Shown here one piece after another: positions 8,231-16,024 of a DNA stretch of 64,000 nt. How positions within the stretch are numbered: position 1 is the first letter of the stretch; the number at the start of each line of letters is the position of its first letter. The position numbers and the translations under genes were made by a program. The notes below the pieces were generated by a model. That model searched no databases. It saw only the letters and a list, made by a program, of their open reading frames with translations, and was not told the DNA's origin. This stretch comes from Paenilisteria newyorkensis (GTDB lineage Bacteria; Bacillota; Bacilli; Lactobacillales; Listeriaceae): assembly GCF_000766145.1 (NCBI RefSeq), contig NZ_JNFB01000014.1:1-64000 (forward strand), given 5' to 3'.

Positions 8231-9274
8231 ATGAATTGGTGGAGCTATGTGCGCGATAAGAAGTTTTTCTTGCTGTTCTTTGTGGTCGTGATGTTTTTCA
8301 TTGGTGTGTTGCTTGCGGTTGATCCGAATAGTCAGTTGACGCTGGGCAATATTATTTATTTGTACGTCTTTATGTTGCTATTTTTGATTGCGTATTTGGT
8401 GCTCGGTTATTCGTTTAAACGCACGTATTGGAACGAAATGAAGGAATTGGTGGACGGCGAAATCGAGGAAAATATTCTGGAATTATTGCCAAAACCGCGG
8501 ACGCGTGAGCAGGCTTTTTTCAATGAATTGATGCGTAAAAAACATCTGGAGGAGCAACGGGCGCTGACGGCATTGCGTGATAAGCAGCAGGAGTATCATG
8601 ATTTTATTTTGTACTGGGTGCATGAGGTGAAAACACCGATTGTGGCGAGCAAAATGTTGATTAATAATCCGGATTTGAATGATCCTACGACGATTTATCG
8701 CGGGGTGGAGGCGGAGCTGGATTCGATTGATCGACTTGTGATGCAGGCGCTTTATTATTCGCGGTTGGATACGTTTGCGAAGGACTATTTCATTCAGGAA
8801 ATGGCGCTTGCCCCTGTCGTTCGTGAGTGTGTGAAACGGCATTCGAAGCAGTTTATTTCGAAAAAAATGAAGCTTGATTTGGCGGAGATTAAGACGGATG
8901 TTCGCAGCGATAGTAAGTGGCTTGGTTTTATTTTGGATCAAGTGATGACGAATGCGCTGAAATATACGGATGCGGGTGGCGAAATTAAGATTTGGTGTGA
9001 TGTGAGTGCCTCTGGCGGAACGGTGGCGCTTCATATTCGCGATACTGGTATCGGGATTAAGGAAGAGGATTTGCCGCGTGTGTTTGAGCAAGGTTTTACT
9101 GGAATGATTGGGCGGACGGAGAAAAAAGCGACGGGAATGGGGCTTTATTTAGCGCGCCAGATGTCTTGTAAGCTGGGACACAAAATCGCGATTTCGTCGG
9201 AACATGGTGTCGGTACGGAAATCGTGCTTACCTTCCAGCAAAAAGAGGATTATTTATTAATTGCAAAGGACTGA
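8231..9274 (+). CDS. virS: VirS: intramembrane-sensing histidine kinase
   Basis: A 347-residue kinase. Two membrane helices (about residues 12-30 and 38-60) are joined by only some eight residues, the layout of BceS-type kinases that have no extracellular sensor domain. The dimerisation helix carries the phospho-acceptor in YWVHEVKTPIV (His131). The ATPase domain has an N-box (DQVMTNALKY), G1 (IRDTGIGIKEEDL) and G2 (TGMGLYLARQM). GGAGGT at 8220-8225 precedes ATG 8231. It should phosphorylate VirR in response to VirAB activity. Its start immediately follows the adeC stop, so the two are co-translated. Confidence 0.9.
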   Translation: MNWWSYVRDKKFFLLFFVVVMFFIGVLLAVDPNSQLTLGNIIYLYVFMLLFLIAYLVLGYSFKRTYWNEMKELVDGEIEENILELLPKPRTREQAFFNELMRKKHLEEQRALTALRDKQQEYHDFILYWVHEVKTPIVASKMLINNPDLNDPTTIYRGVEAELDSIDRLVMQALYYSRLDTFAKDYFIQEMALAPVVRECVKRHSKQFISKKMKLDLAEIKTDVRSDSKWLGFILDQVMTNALKYTDAGGEIKIWCDVSASGGTVALHIRDTGIGIKEEDLPRVFEQGFTGMIGRTEKKATGMGLYLARQMSCKLGHKIAISSEHGVGTEIVLTFQQKEDYLLIAKD

Positions 9275-9280
9275 GGGCTT

Positions 9281-10381
9281 GTGGAGAAAAATTTGATTGT
9301 TCGCGGTGCGCCGCAGGAATTTGAATGTCGGGTTGGTGCTTGGGACGCGCTCGGTGAACATTTGGAACGTCGCGGGGTGAAGCGGGTTTTGGTGATTCAT
9401 GGTGGCGTTTCTTGGGAGAAGGCGCGACGGTTTTTCCCTGATTTGACTGGTGTGGACGCGATTTTTGAGCCGTATGGCGGGGAATGTTCGTTTGAGGAGC
9501 GGGACCGGATGGTGGCGCTTGCGGAGACGGCGAATGTGGATGCGATTATCGGTGTCGGAGGCGGGAAAATTGCGGATTTGGCGAAAGCAGTTGCGGTTTA
9601 TTTGGCGATGCCGGTCGTGATTTTGCCTACTTTGGCGGCGACGTGTGCTGCTTGGACGCCACTTAGCGTGATGTATGACGCGCGCGGGGAAATGTTGCAG
9701 TATGATATTTTTGCGCGGAGTAATGCGCTCGTATTACTTGATCCGATGGTGATTCTGGATTCGCCGATCGAATTGATGGTCGCGGGAATCGGGGATACGC
9801 TGGCGAAATGGTATGAGGCGGACGTGATTATTTCGCAGCTCGCGGAACGGTCTGTGGAGATTGATATTTCTCATTACACGGCAAAATTGTGTCGGGATAT
9901 TCTGTTGGAATCGAGTGCGGCGGCGCTTGAGGCAATGCGTGACGGGAAACTGAGCGAAGCGTTTGTGAAGGTGGTCGAGACGAATATTATGGTTGGTGGC
10001 ATGGTCGGCGGATTTGGCGATGATTACGGTCGGACTTCTGGTGCGCATTCGATTCATGACGCGTTGACGGTGCTTGACGCGACGCACCATTTGCTACATG
10101 GGAATAAGGTGGCGTATGGTGTTTTTGTACAGTTGATGATCGAGGGGCGGCCGGATGAGATTGTGGCATTGACGCCGTTTTATCAGGAATTGGGACTGCC
10201 GACGTGTTTGCATGATATGGGGCTGGACGGTTTGTCGGATGCGGAGTTGGTGCGCGTAGCAGAACGTGCGACGGCTGAGGATGAGACGATTCATTTGATG
10301 CCGGGCGTGATTACGATCGCAACGGTTTTGGGTGCGATCAAAGGTTTGGAAATTTTGATGGCGGAGGTGCGTGTTCGATGA
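9281..10381 (+). CDS. Glycerol-dehydrogenase-like iron/zinc alcohol dehydrogenase
   Basis: A 366-residue member of the GldA/iron-dependent alcohol dehydrogenase superfamily. The NAD-binding turn reads AIIGVGGGKIADLAKAVA and candidate metal-binding histidines lie in TSGAHSIHDAL and ATHHLLHGNKVAYG. The GTG start follows a weak GAGGGC six bases after virS. Members oxidise glycerol or related polyols, but many annotated as GldA act on other substrates, so the exact reaction is open. It overlaps the following acetyltransferase gene by four bases (ATGA). It corresponds by position to lmo1737, which precedes gltC-gltB-gltD in L. monocytogenes; here extra genes separate them. Confidence 0.8.
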   Translation: MEKNLIVRGAPQEFECRVGAWDALGEHLERRGVKRVLVIHGGVSWEKARRFFPDLTGVDAIFEPYGGECSFEERDRMVALAETANVDAIIGVGGGKIADLAKAVAVYLAMPVVILPTLAATCAAWTPLSVMYDARGEMLQYDIFARSNALVLLDPMVILDSPIELMVAGIGDTLAKWYEADVIISQLAERSVEIDISHYTAKLCRDILLESSAAALEAMRDGKLSEAFVKVVETNIMVGGMVGGFGDDYGRTSGAHSIHDALTVLDATHHLLHGNKVAYGVFVQLMIEGRPDEIVALTPFYQELGLPTCLHDMGLDGLSDAELVRVAERATAEDETIHLMPGVITIATVLGAIKGLEILMAEVRVR

Positions 10382-10872
10382 TTCTGATCGATGTCGCGAA
10401 AAACGGAGATGTAAATGGGATTCGTGAGGTGCTGGAGGCAAGTTTCCCAACGCATGCCGAAGCCGATTTGGTGGAAGCGATTGTGGCTTCGGAGCATTAC
10501 GTCTCTGAACTTGCGCTCGTTGCGAAGGATGGCGCGGAGGTCGTTGGGTACAGTTTGCTGAGCGAGTGTTTTGTCGGGACGGAGCGGATTCTAGTATTAG
10601 CGCCAGTTGCCGTGAAACCCGAGTGGCAGTCGCGAGGCATTGGCGCGCAGTTGATTGAGGCTGGAATTGCCAAAGCAAAAACGACGAATTATAGCTGTAT
10701 CAGTGTTTTGGGACACGAGACGTATTATCCACGATTCGGTTTTGAATTAGCGAAAAACTACCAAATCACGGCGCCGTTTGACGTTCCAGATGTGAATTTT
10801 ATGGTGTATCCGCTCGGGGAAGCGATTCCGTCGGGAGTTGTACGTTATCCAGCGAGTTTTGATGTTGTATAA
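10378..10872 (+). CDS. GNAT-family N-acetyltransferase (YhbS-like)
   Basis: A 164-residue acetyl-CoA-dependent transferase. The acetyl-CoA-binding motif A is VLAPVAVKPEWQSRGIGAQLIEAGI (Q/RxxGxG/A type), followed by CISVLGHETYYPRFGFELAKNY, the pattern of YhbS-like GNATs that end with a PxFGF motif. The ATG overlaps the previous stop (ATGA), implying translational coupling with the dehydrogenase. The substrate is unknown. Confidence 0.8.
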   Translation: MILIDVAKNGDVNGIREVLEASFPTHAEADLVEAIVASEHYVSELALVAKDGAEVVGYSLLSECFVGTERILVLAPVAVKPEWQSRGIGAQLIEAGIAKAKTTNYSCISVLGHETYYPRFGFELAKNYQITAPFDVPDVNFMVYPLGEAIPSGVVRYPASFDVV

Positions 10873-10900
10873 ATAATGCGTAAGAAGGGATTTGTGTAAA

Positions 10901-11557
10901 ATGGATAATAAGATAAAGCGCTCCCAAGAAGCAGAAAATATTTTAGCTCAGATCAATAGTCAAACGAAGCTGGGCGATTTAAGAAAAATCGCGAAGGACA
11001 TCAAGAAAAATCACGAGCTCGCGATGGAACTTTGGTCAAGCGAAGCATTTTTGCCGCGACTATTAGCCATCTTAATTATGGACAAAAAACTTCTCACGCA
11101 AGATTTTCTAAATAAGCTGGATGAAGACATGCAGATGCACCCTTTTGATGAGCGGAATAATTTAATGGATTGGTTAATGGCTAATCAGCTCGCTAAAGAC
11201 AAGAAAACAATCGCGTTGATGGCGTCGTGGGAAACCAGTTCTTCCGCTCTTCAAAGGCGAACTTTTTGGTATTATCAAGCGCGACTTAGATGGACTGGGC
11301 AAACACCGCCGGATAACACCGAGGACTTGCTAGCTGCATTGGAAACCACTATTATGCAGGAAGAGCCAGAAGTGAAATGGGCGATGAATTTTCTGGCAGG
11401 TTGGATAGGCGTTTATGATGAAACGAATCGCACGCGCTGCATGGAAATAGGCGAGAAAACAGGACTTTATAAAGATGAAGTAGTTTCAAAAGGCTGTACG
11501 CCGAACTATTTGCCAGAGTTTATTACGATGGAAGTTAATAAGCGGCGTGATAAGTAG
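10901..11557 (+). CDS. AlkD-like DNA alkylation repair (HEAT-repeat) protein
   Basis: A 218-residue alpha-helical protein. Regular helix pairs such as LRKIAKDIKKNHELAMELW and FLPRLLAILIMDK, then an aromatic-rich centre (QRRTFWYYQARLRW) and MNFLAGWIGVYDETNRTRCMEIGEKTGLY, match the DNA_alkylation/AlkD-like HEAT family. Some of these proteins excise alkylated bases without base flipping; others have no known activity. ATG 10901 is preferred because AAGGGA lies about 10 bases upstream. A weak hairpin terminator follows. It faces the convergent defence pair downstream. Family call moderate, activity unproven. Confidence 0.6.
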   Translation: MDNKIKRSQEAENILAQINSQTKLGDLRKIAKDIKKNHELAMELWSSEAFLPRLLAILIMDKKLLTQDFLNKLDEDMQMHPFDERNNLMDWLMANQLAKDKKTIALMASWETSSSALQRRTFWYYQARLRWTGQTPPDNTEDLLAALETTIMQEEPEVKWAMNFLAGWIGVYDETNRTRCMEIGEKTGLYKDEVVSKGCTPNYLPEFITMEVNKRRDK

Positions 11558-11585
11558 GGTTGTTTGCAATCGGATAGCCCTTTTT
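11556..11585 (+). terminator. Short rho-independent terminator
   Basis: GGGTTGT pairs with ATAGCCC (two G-U pairs) around a 10-base loop and is followed by TTTTT. It ends the AlkD-like gene opposite the convergent RloB-like gene. Confidence 0.55.
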
Positions 11586-11589
11586 CTAC

Positions 11590-12249
11590 CTAGCCCCGAC
11601 TAAGCCTCTGCAATTCCTTCACCAATAAATCCACATACGTGAAGGTTTCGCGGGTGATAAAATAATCCAGCAACTCCTCGTCGTTGAAATCGGGAAGTTC
11701 GGTTACATAGCGTTTCTTATCGCGCGTGCTACCGGACAGGATGATACGTCGGGATTTTTTTGCGTTGGCGCTGGCTGATCGTAAATTGTTGTAGAGTCGC
11801 CCGCGTTCTTTGACGTACCAGCGCTCTTTTTTTGTGTAGTCGCGAGCCACGGTTTTGTTCAGGGCGGCTTGGGAGATGAAGCGCTTGGTGTAGACGCCGT
11901 GGTACATGCAGAGCCAGACTTCGAAGCTGCGACCAGAAACGAACAGTTTGGCGTTTTCTCCAAGTTCAGCGAGATTGCGAATCTTTTTCTTAACGTATCG
12001 GAGGTTGGAGCGGTCTTCTGTGAAATCGAGATCGGTCACTATGAAAAATTTATCATCGGGATGAGCGCTGAATTTCAGCGCTTTTTTGAATTTTGTTTCT
12101 TGGGCGTGTGTGTAAATTTTGAGTTGGTAGTTTTTAAGTCTGCGTTGGAAAAGTAGTTTGAAATAGTGGGCTTCGCAGCTGTTTGGTTTGATGCCACCGC
12201 TGTCTTCGGGGATGAAGAGGTGGACTATTTTGCGGATTTCGCGGCTCAT
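11590..12249 (-). CDS. rloB: RloB/AbiLii-like TOPRIM nuclease subunit
   Basis: A 219-residue protein matching the RloB family associated with phage abortive infection. An N-terminal acidic motif (NSCEAHYFKLLF, Glu26) and a DxD motif (FFIVTDLDFTED) about 50 residues later match the E...DxD metal-binding pattern of TOPRIM domains. SGRSFEVWLCMYHG is typical of RloB proteins. Its ATG directly follows the TAA of the ATPase gene, and GGAGGTG lies inside the end of that gene, so the two are translationally coupled. Together they resemble the AbiL/RloAB defence systems. Activity is inferred from family only. Confidence 0.75.
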   Translation of the reverse strand: MSREIRKIVHLFIPEDSGGIKPNSCEAHYFKLLFQRRLKNYQLKIYTHAQETKFKKALKFSAHPDDKFFIVTDLDFTEDRSNLRYVKKKIRNLAELGENAKLFVSGRSFEVWLCMYHGVYTKRFISQAALNKTVARDYTKKERWYVKERGRLYNNLRSASANAKKSRRIILSGSTRDKKRYVTELPDFNDEELLDYFITRETFTYVDLLVKELQRLSRG

Positions 12250-13587
12250 TTAAAACACCTCCGGAACGGCTCCAAAACGACCGTCTAAATAGAGATTTGT
12301 CCAATTGTGGTTGTCGTAGGTGATTTCATGGAATTCACTGAGGCTGAAAACTTCGCTGGCCTGGGTTTCGCGATCTTTCTGGATGAAAATGACTTGTTCT
12401 TTGGCAAAGCGATCGGGATTTAGCAGGAGCGGGTTATGGGAGGCGATTAGAAATTGTGCTTTTTTGTCGTTTTCTTGATGGATAAATTTGTTTAGTAGGC
12501 CTTCTTGGATTTTCGTGTGGTATTTGTTGTCGAATTCGTCGCTGATAAACAGGATTTCATGTTGCAACGCGTCGAAAAGCCGGATCGAACTTTCTAGGAA
12601 TTTCTTGGTGCCATCGGATTCCATGCTCATGCTTAGCGGGTATTTCACGTCGTCCACGATATGCGCGGTGCTGATTTCAAAGCGGCGGTTTTTCTTGGTT
12701 GTTGCGATAAGTTGAGCTTTCACGTCATCGGAAAATGTGGCTTGTTCAATGGATTCGACGAGATTATCAGTCATGTCGGTGACGGAAAAATCTTGAATCG
12801 CAAAATCGAAATCGTAAAGGGTTTCTAGGATTTCTTGTTTGAAATCGCTATCTTTGTTGATTTGCTCGGCGAATGCTTCTAGGGAATCGCCGTCGAATTG
12901 CTTCGTTTGGAAGCCTTTGGTGACTTGGTTTGCGAGGGCTTCGGCGACTTTATAGGCAGGGGATGCGGTTTCTTTGCTGAAATAGGCTTTGTTGATGTCG
13001 TGAATGAGCATGGATAGGATGGATTTGTGCGTGATGTTTTCTTGTTCGATTTTAGCGAAAAGGCTTTTTAGTTGGGTGTTTTTTTTCGGAATTTGGCTTT
13101 TTAGGCGTTCAAAAACGATGATTGGCTTAGATAATGTTGTTTTGAGTATTTTTTTATACGTTAGGGATTCTGCTTGGATTTCTAAGGTGTCCGCGTCGAT
13201 GGCGAGTTCGTAGGTGTATTGGATGTCTTGGTTTTCTTGGAAGTTAGTCTCGATAAAGGTGATGGTGAAGCGGCTGGTGGTTTCTTTTGTTGTGGAGAAC
13301 TTGAAGGCGTTTGGTGTGATGTCAAAATCTGTTTTTTCGGTGTAGGTGTGGCTTTTTTGAATCATGGTGCGGATGAATTCGAAGGCGTAGAGTAGGTTGG
13401 TTTTGCCAGATGCGTTGGCGCCGTAAAGAATTGCGCCGTTTAGGATGCTGCGCTTTTTCTGGTTGTCGTAGTAGGTGTAGAGTGTGTTTTGGTTGAAAAT
13501 ATCGGCGGGGCTGTAGCTGTGATCTAGGGTTAGGCTTATTTGGTCGTGGATGGAAAAGAAGTTGCTGACGGTTATTTTGGAAAACAT
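12250..13587 (-). CDS. rloA: RloA/AbiLi-like AAA ATPase
   Basis: A 445-residue SMC/ABC-like ATPase. The N terminus FSKITVSNFFSIHDQISL precedes Walker A in GAILYGANASGKTNLLYAFEFI (residues 56-63). Walker B is in HEILFISDEFDNKYH, and FLIASHNPLLLN is the H-loop region. This is the AAA_15/AAA_21-type architecture of RloA, AbiLi and OLD-like defence ATPases. It probably senses phage infection and licenses the TOPRIM partner encoded immediately after. ACAGGAGA precedes the ATG by about 8 bases, and a TATAAT promoter lies within 60 bases upstream. Codon use looks somewhat more AT-rich than the Vir cluster. Confidence 0.75.
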   Translation of the reverse strand: MFSKITVSNFFSIHDQISLTLDHSYSPADIFNQNTLYTYYDNQKKRSILNGAILYGANASGKTNLLYAFEFIRTMIQKSHTYTEKTDFDITPNAFKFSTTKETTSRFTITFIETNFQENQDIQYTYELAIDADTLEIQAESLTYKKILKTTLSKPIIVFERLKSQIPKKNTQLKSLFAKIEQENITHKSILSMLIHDINKAYFSKETASPAYKVAEALANQVTKGFQTKQFDGDSLEAFAEQINKDSDFKQEILETLYDFDFAIQDFSVTDMTDNLVESIEQATFSDDVKAQLIATTKKNRRFEISTAHIVDDVKYPLSMSMESDGTKKFLESSIRLFDALQHEILFISDEFDNKYHTKIQEGLLNKFIHQENDKKAQFLIASHNPLLLNPDRFAKEQVIFIQKDRETQASEVFSLSEFHEITYDNHNWTNLYLDGRFGAVPEVF

Positions 13588-13615
13588 CGGATTCGTCTCC
13601 TGTCGTTTTTGTTTT

Positions 13616-13645
13616 ATTATACCATCTGAGGAAAAAAGGAGTTAA
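13616..13645 (-). promoter_or_regulatory. Putative sigma-A promoter for the rloA-rloB pair
   Basis: On the minus strand TTAACT (13645-13640) and TATAAT (13621-13616) are 18 bases apart, about 30 bases before the ATPase start. Confidence 0.6.
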
Positions 13646-13650
13646 CAAAG

Positions 13651-13923
13651 ATGGTTCCACCACGAAAACAAGGGATGAAACGACAATCACGAAAAAAGTC
13701 AAAAATGGTATTCAAGGCAACACAGAGCTGAAAGCAAGCGATAATGGTTGCAGAATGGGCACTGGCAAATGCGTATAAACAAATCGGTGAAGATGCGAAA
13801 TCTACTGAAATGTTAGCGCGTTGCAAAGCTAATGTGCCGTATGGTATTATGCTACACAAAATGGCTTAAATCAAGGACTCATCAGGGAAACATAAATTCA
13901 AGCGTAAATATAGTATTGTTCGC
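13651..13923 (+). other. Gene-poor stretch with short reading frames, probably gene debris
   Basis: The 541-base gap between rloA and the flavodoxin-like gene carries two short plus-strand frames. One at 13651-13731 gives a Lys/Arg-rich 26-mer (MVPPRKQGMKRQSRKKSK...). Another at 13744-13869 gives 41 residues (AEWALANAYKQIGEDAKST...) resembling one helical TPR-like repeat. Neither has a good ribosome site or a complete domain, so I read them as remnants of a lost gene. The rest of the gap holds a terminator and a MerR-type promoter listed separately. Confidence 0.35.
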
Positions 13924-13953
13924 AAGGCGTTTTCCTGATGAAGCGCCTTTTTT
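13924..13953 (+). terminator. Rho-independent terminator
   Basis: AAGGCG and CGCCTT pair around a 13-base loop, followed by six T. A wider inverted repeat (ATCAGGGAAAC about 40 bases upstream, GTTTTCCTGAT inside) could form an alternative structure. Confidence 0.6.
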
Positions 13954-13997
13954 CGTGGTTTTAACGAAGGTTCCACACGAATTAGAAGCATTCACGC

Positions 13998-14028
13998 TTG
14001 CCTTGGAGTCCACTCCATGTGTTTTAAT
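13998..14028 (+). promoter_or_regulatory. MerR-type promoter with 19-bp spacer and central dyad
   Basis: TTGCCT (-35) and TTTAAT (-10) are 19 bases apart, too long for unaided sigma-A RNA polymerase. The spacer carries the dyad CTTGGAGTCCACTCCATG, typical of MerR-family operators that untwist such promoters. It should control the flavodoxin-like gene and MFS exporter downstream. No MerR-family gene lies in the window. Confidence 0.75.
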
Positions 14029-14128
14029 TTACAGGTAGAAGGTTGGAGGCGAGTTACAGAATGAACGCGAAATTACCTACAAAACTGCTCCAACTAAAAG
14101 AAACTGCTGAGTGGGGAGATTGTAAAAT

Positions 14129-14635
14129 ATGAAGAAAATAATCGCTTTTTCGGCTATGGCTGTAGTTGTGCTAGCTGTATGCGTTATCGTAGCTATAGAT
14201 GCTAAAGGAGAGGACAAACAAATGAGTCATGTCAATTTATTTATCAATGCAAGTAAGAATCGGGACGGGAATACGGCAAGGTTAGCCAAGGAATATTTTG
14301 ACGGGCAACCTTATAAGCAAGTTAATTTAGTGGATTATGACATCAAGCAACTTGGGCAAAATAGTGAGTCAGATGATTTTGAAAAGGTTCGTTCTGAGAT
14401 TGAATCGGCTAAAAATATTGTGATTGGTACGCCTGTTTACTGGTCCGATATGACGGGGCTATTGAAAACGTTTATTGATCGACACGAGACGGTGGATACA
14501 AGATATGAAGGAAAAAATGTGAAGATTATTGTGCAAGGTTCTGGCCCCACGGAAGGGGAAATCGCAGCCATTTCGCATGTGTTAGAGCATTGGACGGAGC
14601 GGTTTAGTATGGAATATAAAGGAGTAATCAAATAA
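14129..14635 (+). CDS. Flavodoxin-fold NAD(P)H-dependent oxidoreductase, optional membrane anchor
   Basis: From ATG 14129 the protein has 168 residues and begins with a hydrophobic segment (KKIIAFSAMAVVVLAVCVIVAI) resembling a signal anchor. The rest is a flavodoxin-like domain: NLFINASKNRDGNTARLAKEYF as the FMN phosphate loop region and NIVIGTPVYWSDMTGLLKTFIDRH, a signature of NAD(P)H-dependent FMN reductases. A strong AAAGGAGAGG lies 9 bases before an in-frame ATG at 14222, which would give a cytosolic protein of 137 residues, so both forms may be made. It is preceded by a MerR-type promoter and followed by an MFS exporter, suggesting a role in quinone or electrophile detoxification (inferred). 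A 23-codon frame at 14061-14132 precedes it and overlaps the first ATG. Confidence 0.7.
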   Translation: MKKIIAFSAMAVVVLAVCVIVAIDAKGEDKQMSHVNLFINASKNRDGNTARLAKEYFDGQPYKQVNLVDYDIKQLGQNSESDDFEKVRSEIESAKNIVIGTPVYWSDMTGLLKTFIDRHETVDTRYEGKNVKIIVQGSGPTEGEIAAISHVLEHWTERFSMEYKGVIK

Positions 14636-14710
14636 CAAAATAGTAAACCTAACTGGTATTAACAGACGACCAAGCAAGGCAATATGAAAAATTGGAGTGA
14701 ATGATACAAA

Positions 14711-16024
14711 GTGAAACAAGAAAAATTCGGCATGGTTTTGCCAATTACATTATTAGCATATTTTTTAATTTTGATGGATAATTCGATTATTTTTACGAGT
14801 TCTACGCAAATTGGGCAAAGCTTGGAGATGTCCGCGACTAATTTATCGTGGGTGTCCAATGCCTATACATTAACTTTTGGTGGGTTTTTATTATTGAGTG
14901 GTCGATTGTCAGATTTACTGGGACGCAAACGAATCTTTTTAATTGGCTTAACCATATTTGGCGTTAGTTCGCTGCTCATCGGTGTATCTCAAAATGCTAC
15001 GATGATGATTGCTATGCGAGCGTTACAAGGTATAGGTAGCTCGATTATTGCGCCTACGACATTAGCTTTAATGATGGACGCGTATACGGGAAACATGCGG
15101 CAAAAAGCGATTTCTTATTATGGCGCGATGGCAGGCATTGGGGCGAGTGTGGGCTTACTAATCGGAGGAGCTCTGACCAGTTGGATTTCATGGCGAGCGG
15201 GGTTTCTAATTAATGTTCCTTTCACGATAGCGCTGATTTTCCTTACTTTGAAATGTGTTAAAAGTTCTCCAATGAGTATATCAAAAATCGACTATTTGGG
15301 AAGTTTATTATCGATACTGGGATTAGGAGGTTTTATTTTTAGTTTGACGGAAAGGAGCGCTGTCTTAATTGGGATTAGTATTCTTGTTTTAGTTGCTTTT
15401 GTTCTGCGGGAACGTGCCATTAAATTTCCTATTTTGCCATTGATGCTTTTCAAAAATCGAATTCGTTCTGGTGCTTACATCGTGCGCTTATTATTTATGA
15501 TGGCGATGTTGCCGTATTGGTTTTTTGTGCCACAAGTGATGCAGAGTGAATTTCATTTTTCAGCGTTACAAGCGGGGCTAGGATTTTTTCCGCTGACCAT
15601 TTTGAATTTTATCGTAGCGATGCAGTTACCGAAGTTGGTCGCTAAATTTGGCAATAATCGTATGTTAATGGTGGGCGAGGTCATCCTATTTATCGGCTTA
15701 TTGTGGACGGCTTTATCGGATTTGAGTAATGGTTATTGGATCGCGATTGCCCTACCGATGTCTGTTATTGGTATCGGTCAAGGCTTGATTTTAGCGCCAG
15801 TCACATCAGCGGGGGTTCATGATGCGCCTAAGGAACTGGCTGGTGCTGCTAGTGGATTGACAAATACGATGCATCAAATCGGTGGGCCAATCGGACTTTC
15901 CATTATCGTGGCATCAACCGCCAATTTTCATATGGAAGTCGCCTTCATGACACTGTTTACTCTCCTTGCTGGCATCATTGTGGCGGTCATGATTTTAGGT
16001 GGAAGCAAGACGAAGCTAGATTGA
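14711..16024 (+). CDS. MFS multidrug exporter (DHA2/EmrB-QacA-like)
   Basis: A 437-residue transporter with about 12-14 hydrophobic segments. The MFS motif A between TM2 and TM3 is GRLSDLLGRKRIFLIG, and motif C-like GAMAGIGASVGLLIGGALTSWISWRAGFLINVP (here cited by its key GxxxGxxxG pattern) marks drug/proton antiporters. The start follows TTGGAGTGA 9-10 bases upstream. It lies 75 bases behind the flavodoxin-fold gene without a clear terminator between, so both are probably under the MerR-type promoter. Its 3' end overlaps the convergent gltC by 9 bases. The substrate is unknown. Confidence 0.8.
   Translation: MKQEKFGMVLPITLLAYFLILMDNSIIFTSSTQIGQSLEMSATNLSWVSNAYTLTFGGFLLLSGRLSDLLGRKRIFLIGLTIFGVSSLLIGVSQNATMMIAMRALQGIGSSIIAPTTLALMMDAYTGNMRQKAISYYGAMAGIGASVGLLIGGALTSWISWRAGFLINVPFTIALIFLTLKCVKSSPMSISKIDYLGSLLSILGLGGFIFSLTERSAVLIGISILVLVAFVLRERAIKFPILPLMLFKNRIRSGAYIVRLLFMMAMLPYWFFVPQVMQSEFHFSALQAGLGFFPLTILNFIVAMQLPKLVAKFGNNRMLMVGEVILFIGLLWTALSDLSNGYWIAIALPMSVIGIGQGLILAPVTSAGVHDAPKELAGAASGLTNTMHQIGGPIGLSIIVASTANFHMEVAFMTLFTLLAGIIVAVMILGGSKTKLD

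Noticed and set aside
13651-13869. Short frames upstream of rloA as an antitoxin or third defence gene
   Set aside because: No ribosome sites, very short, and the DNA between them is not open; more likely debris.
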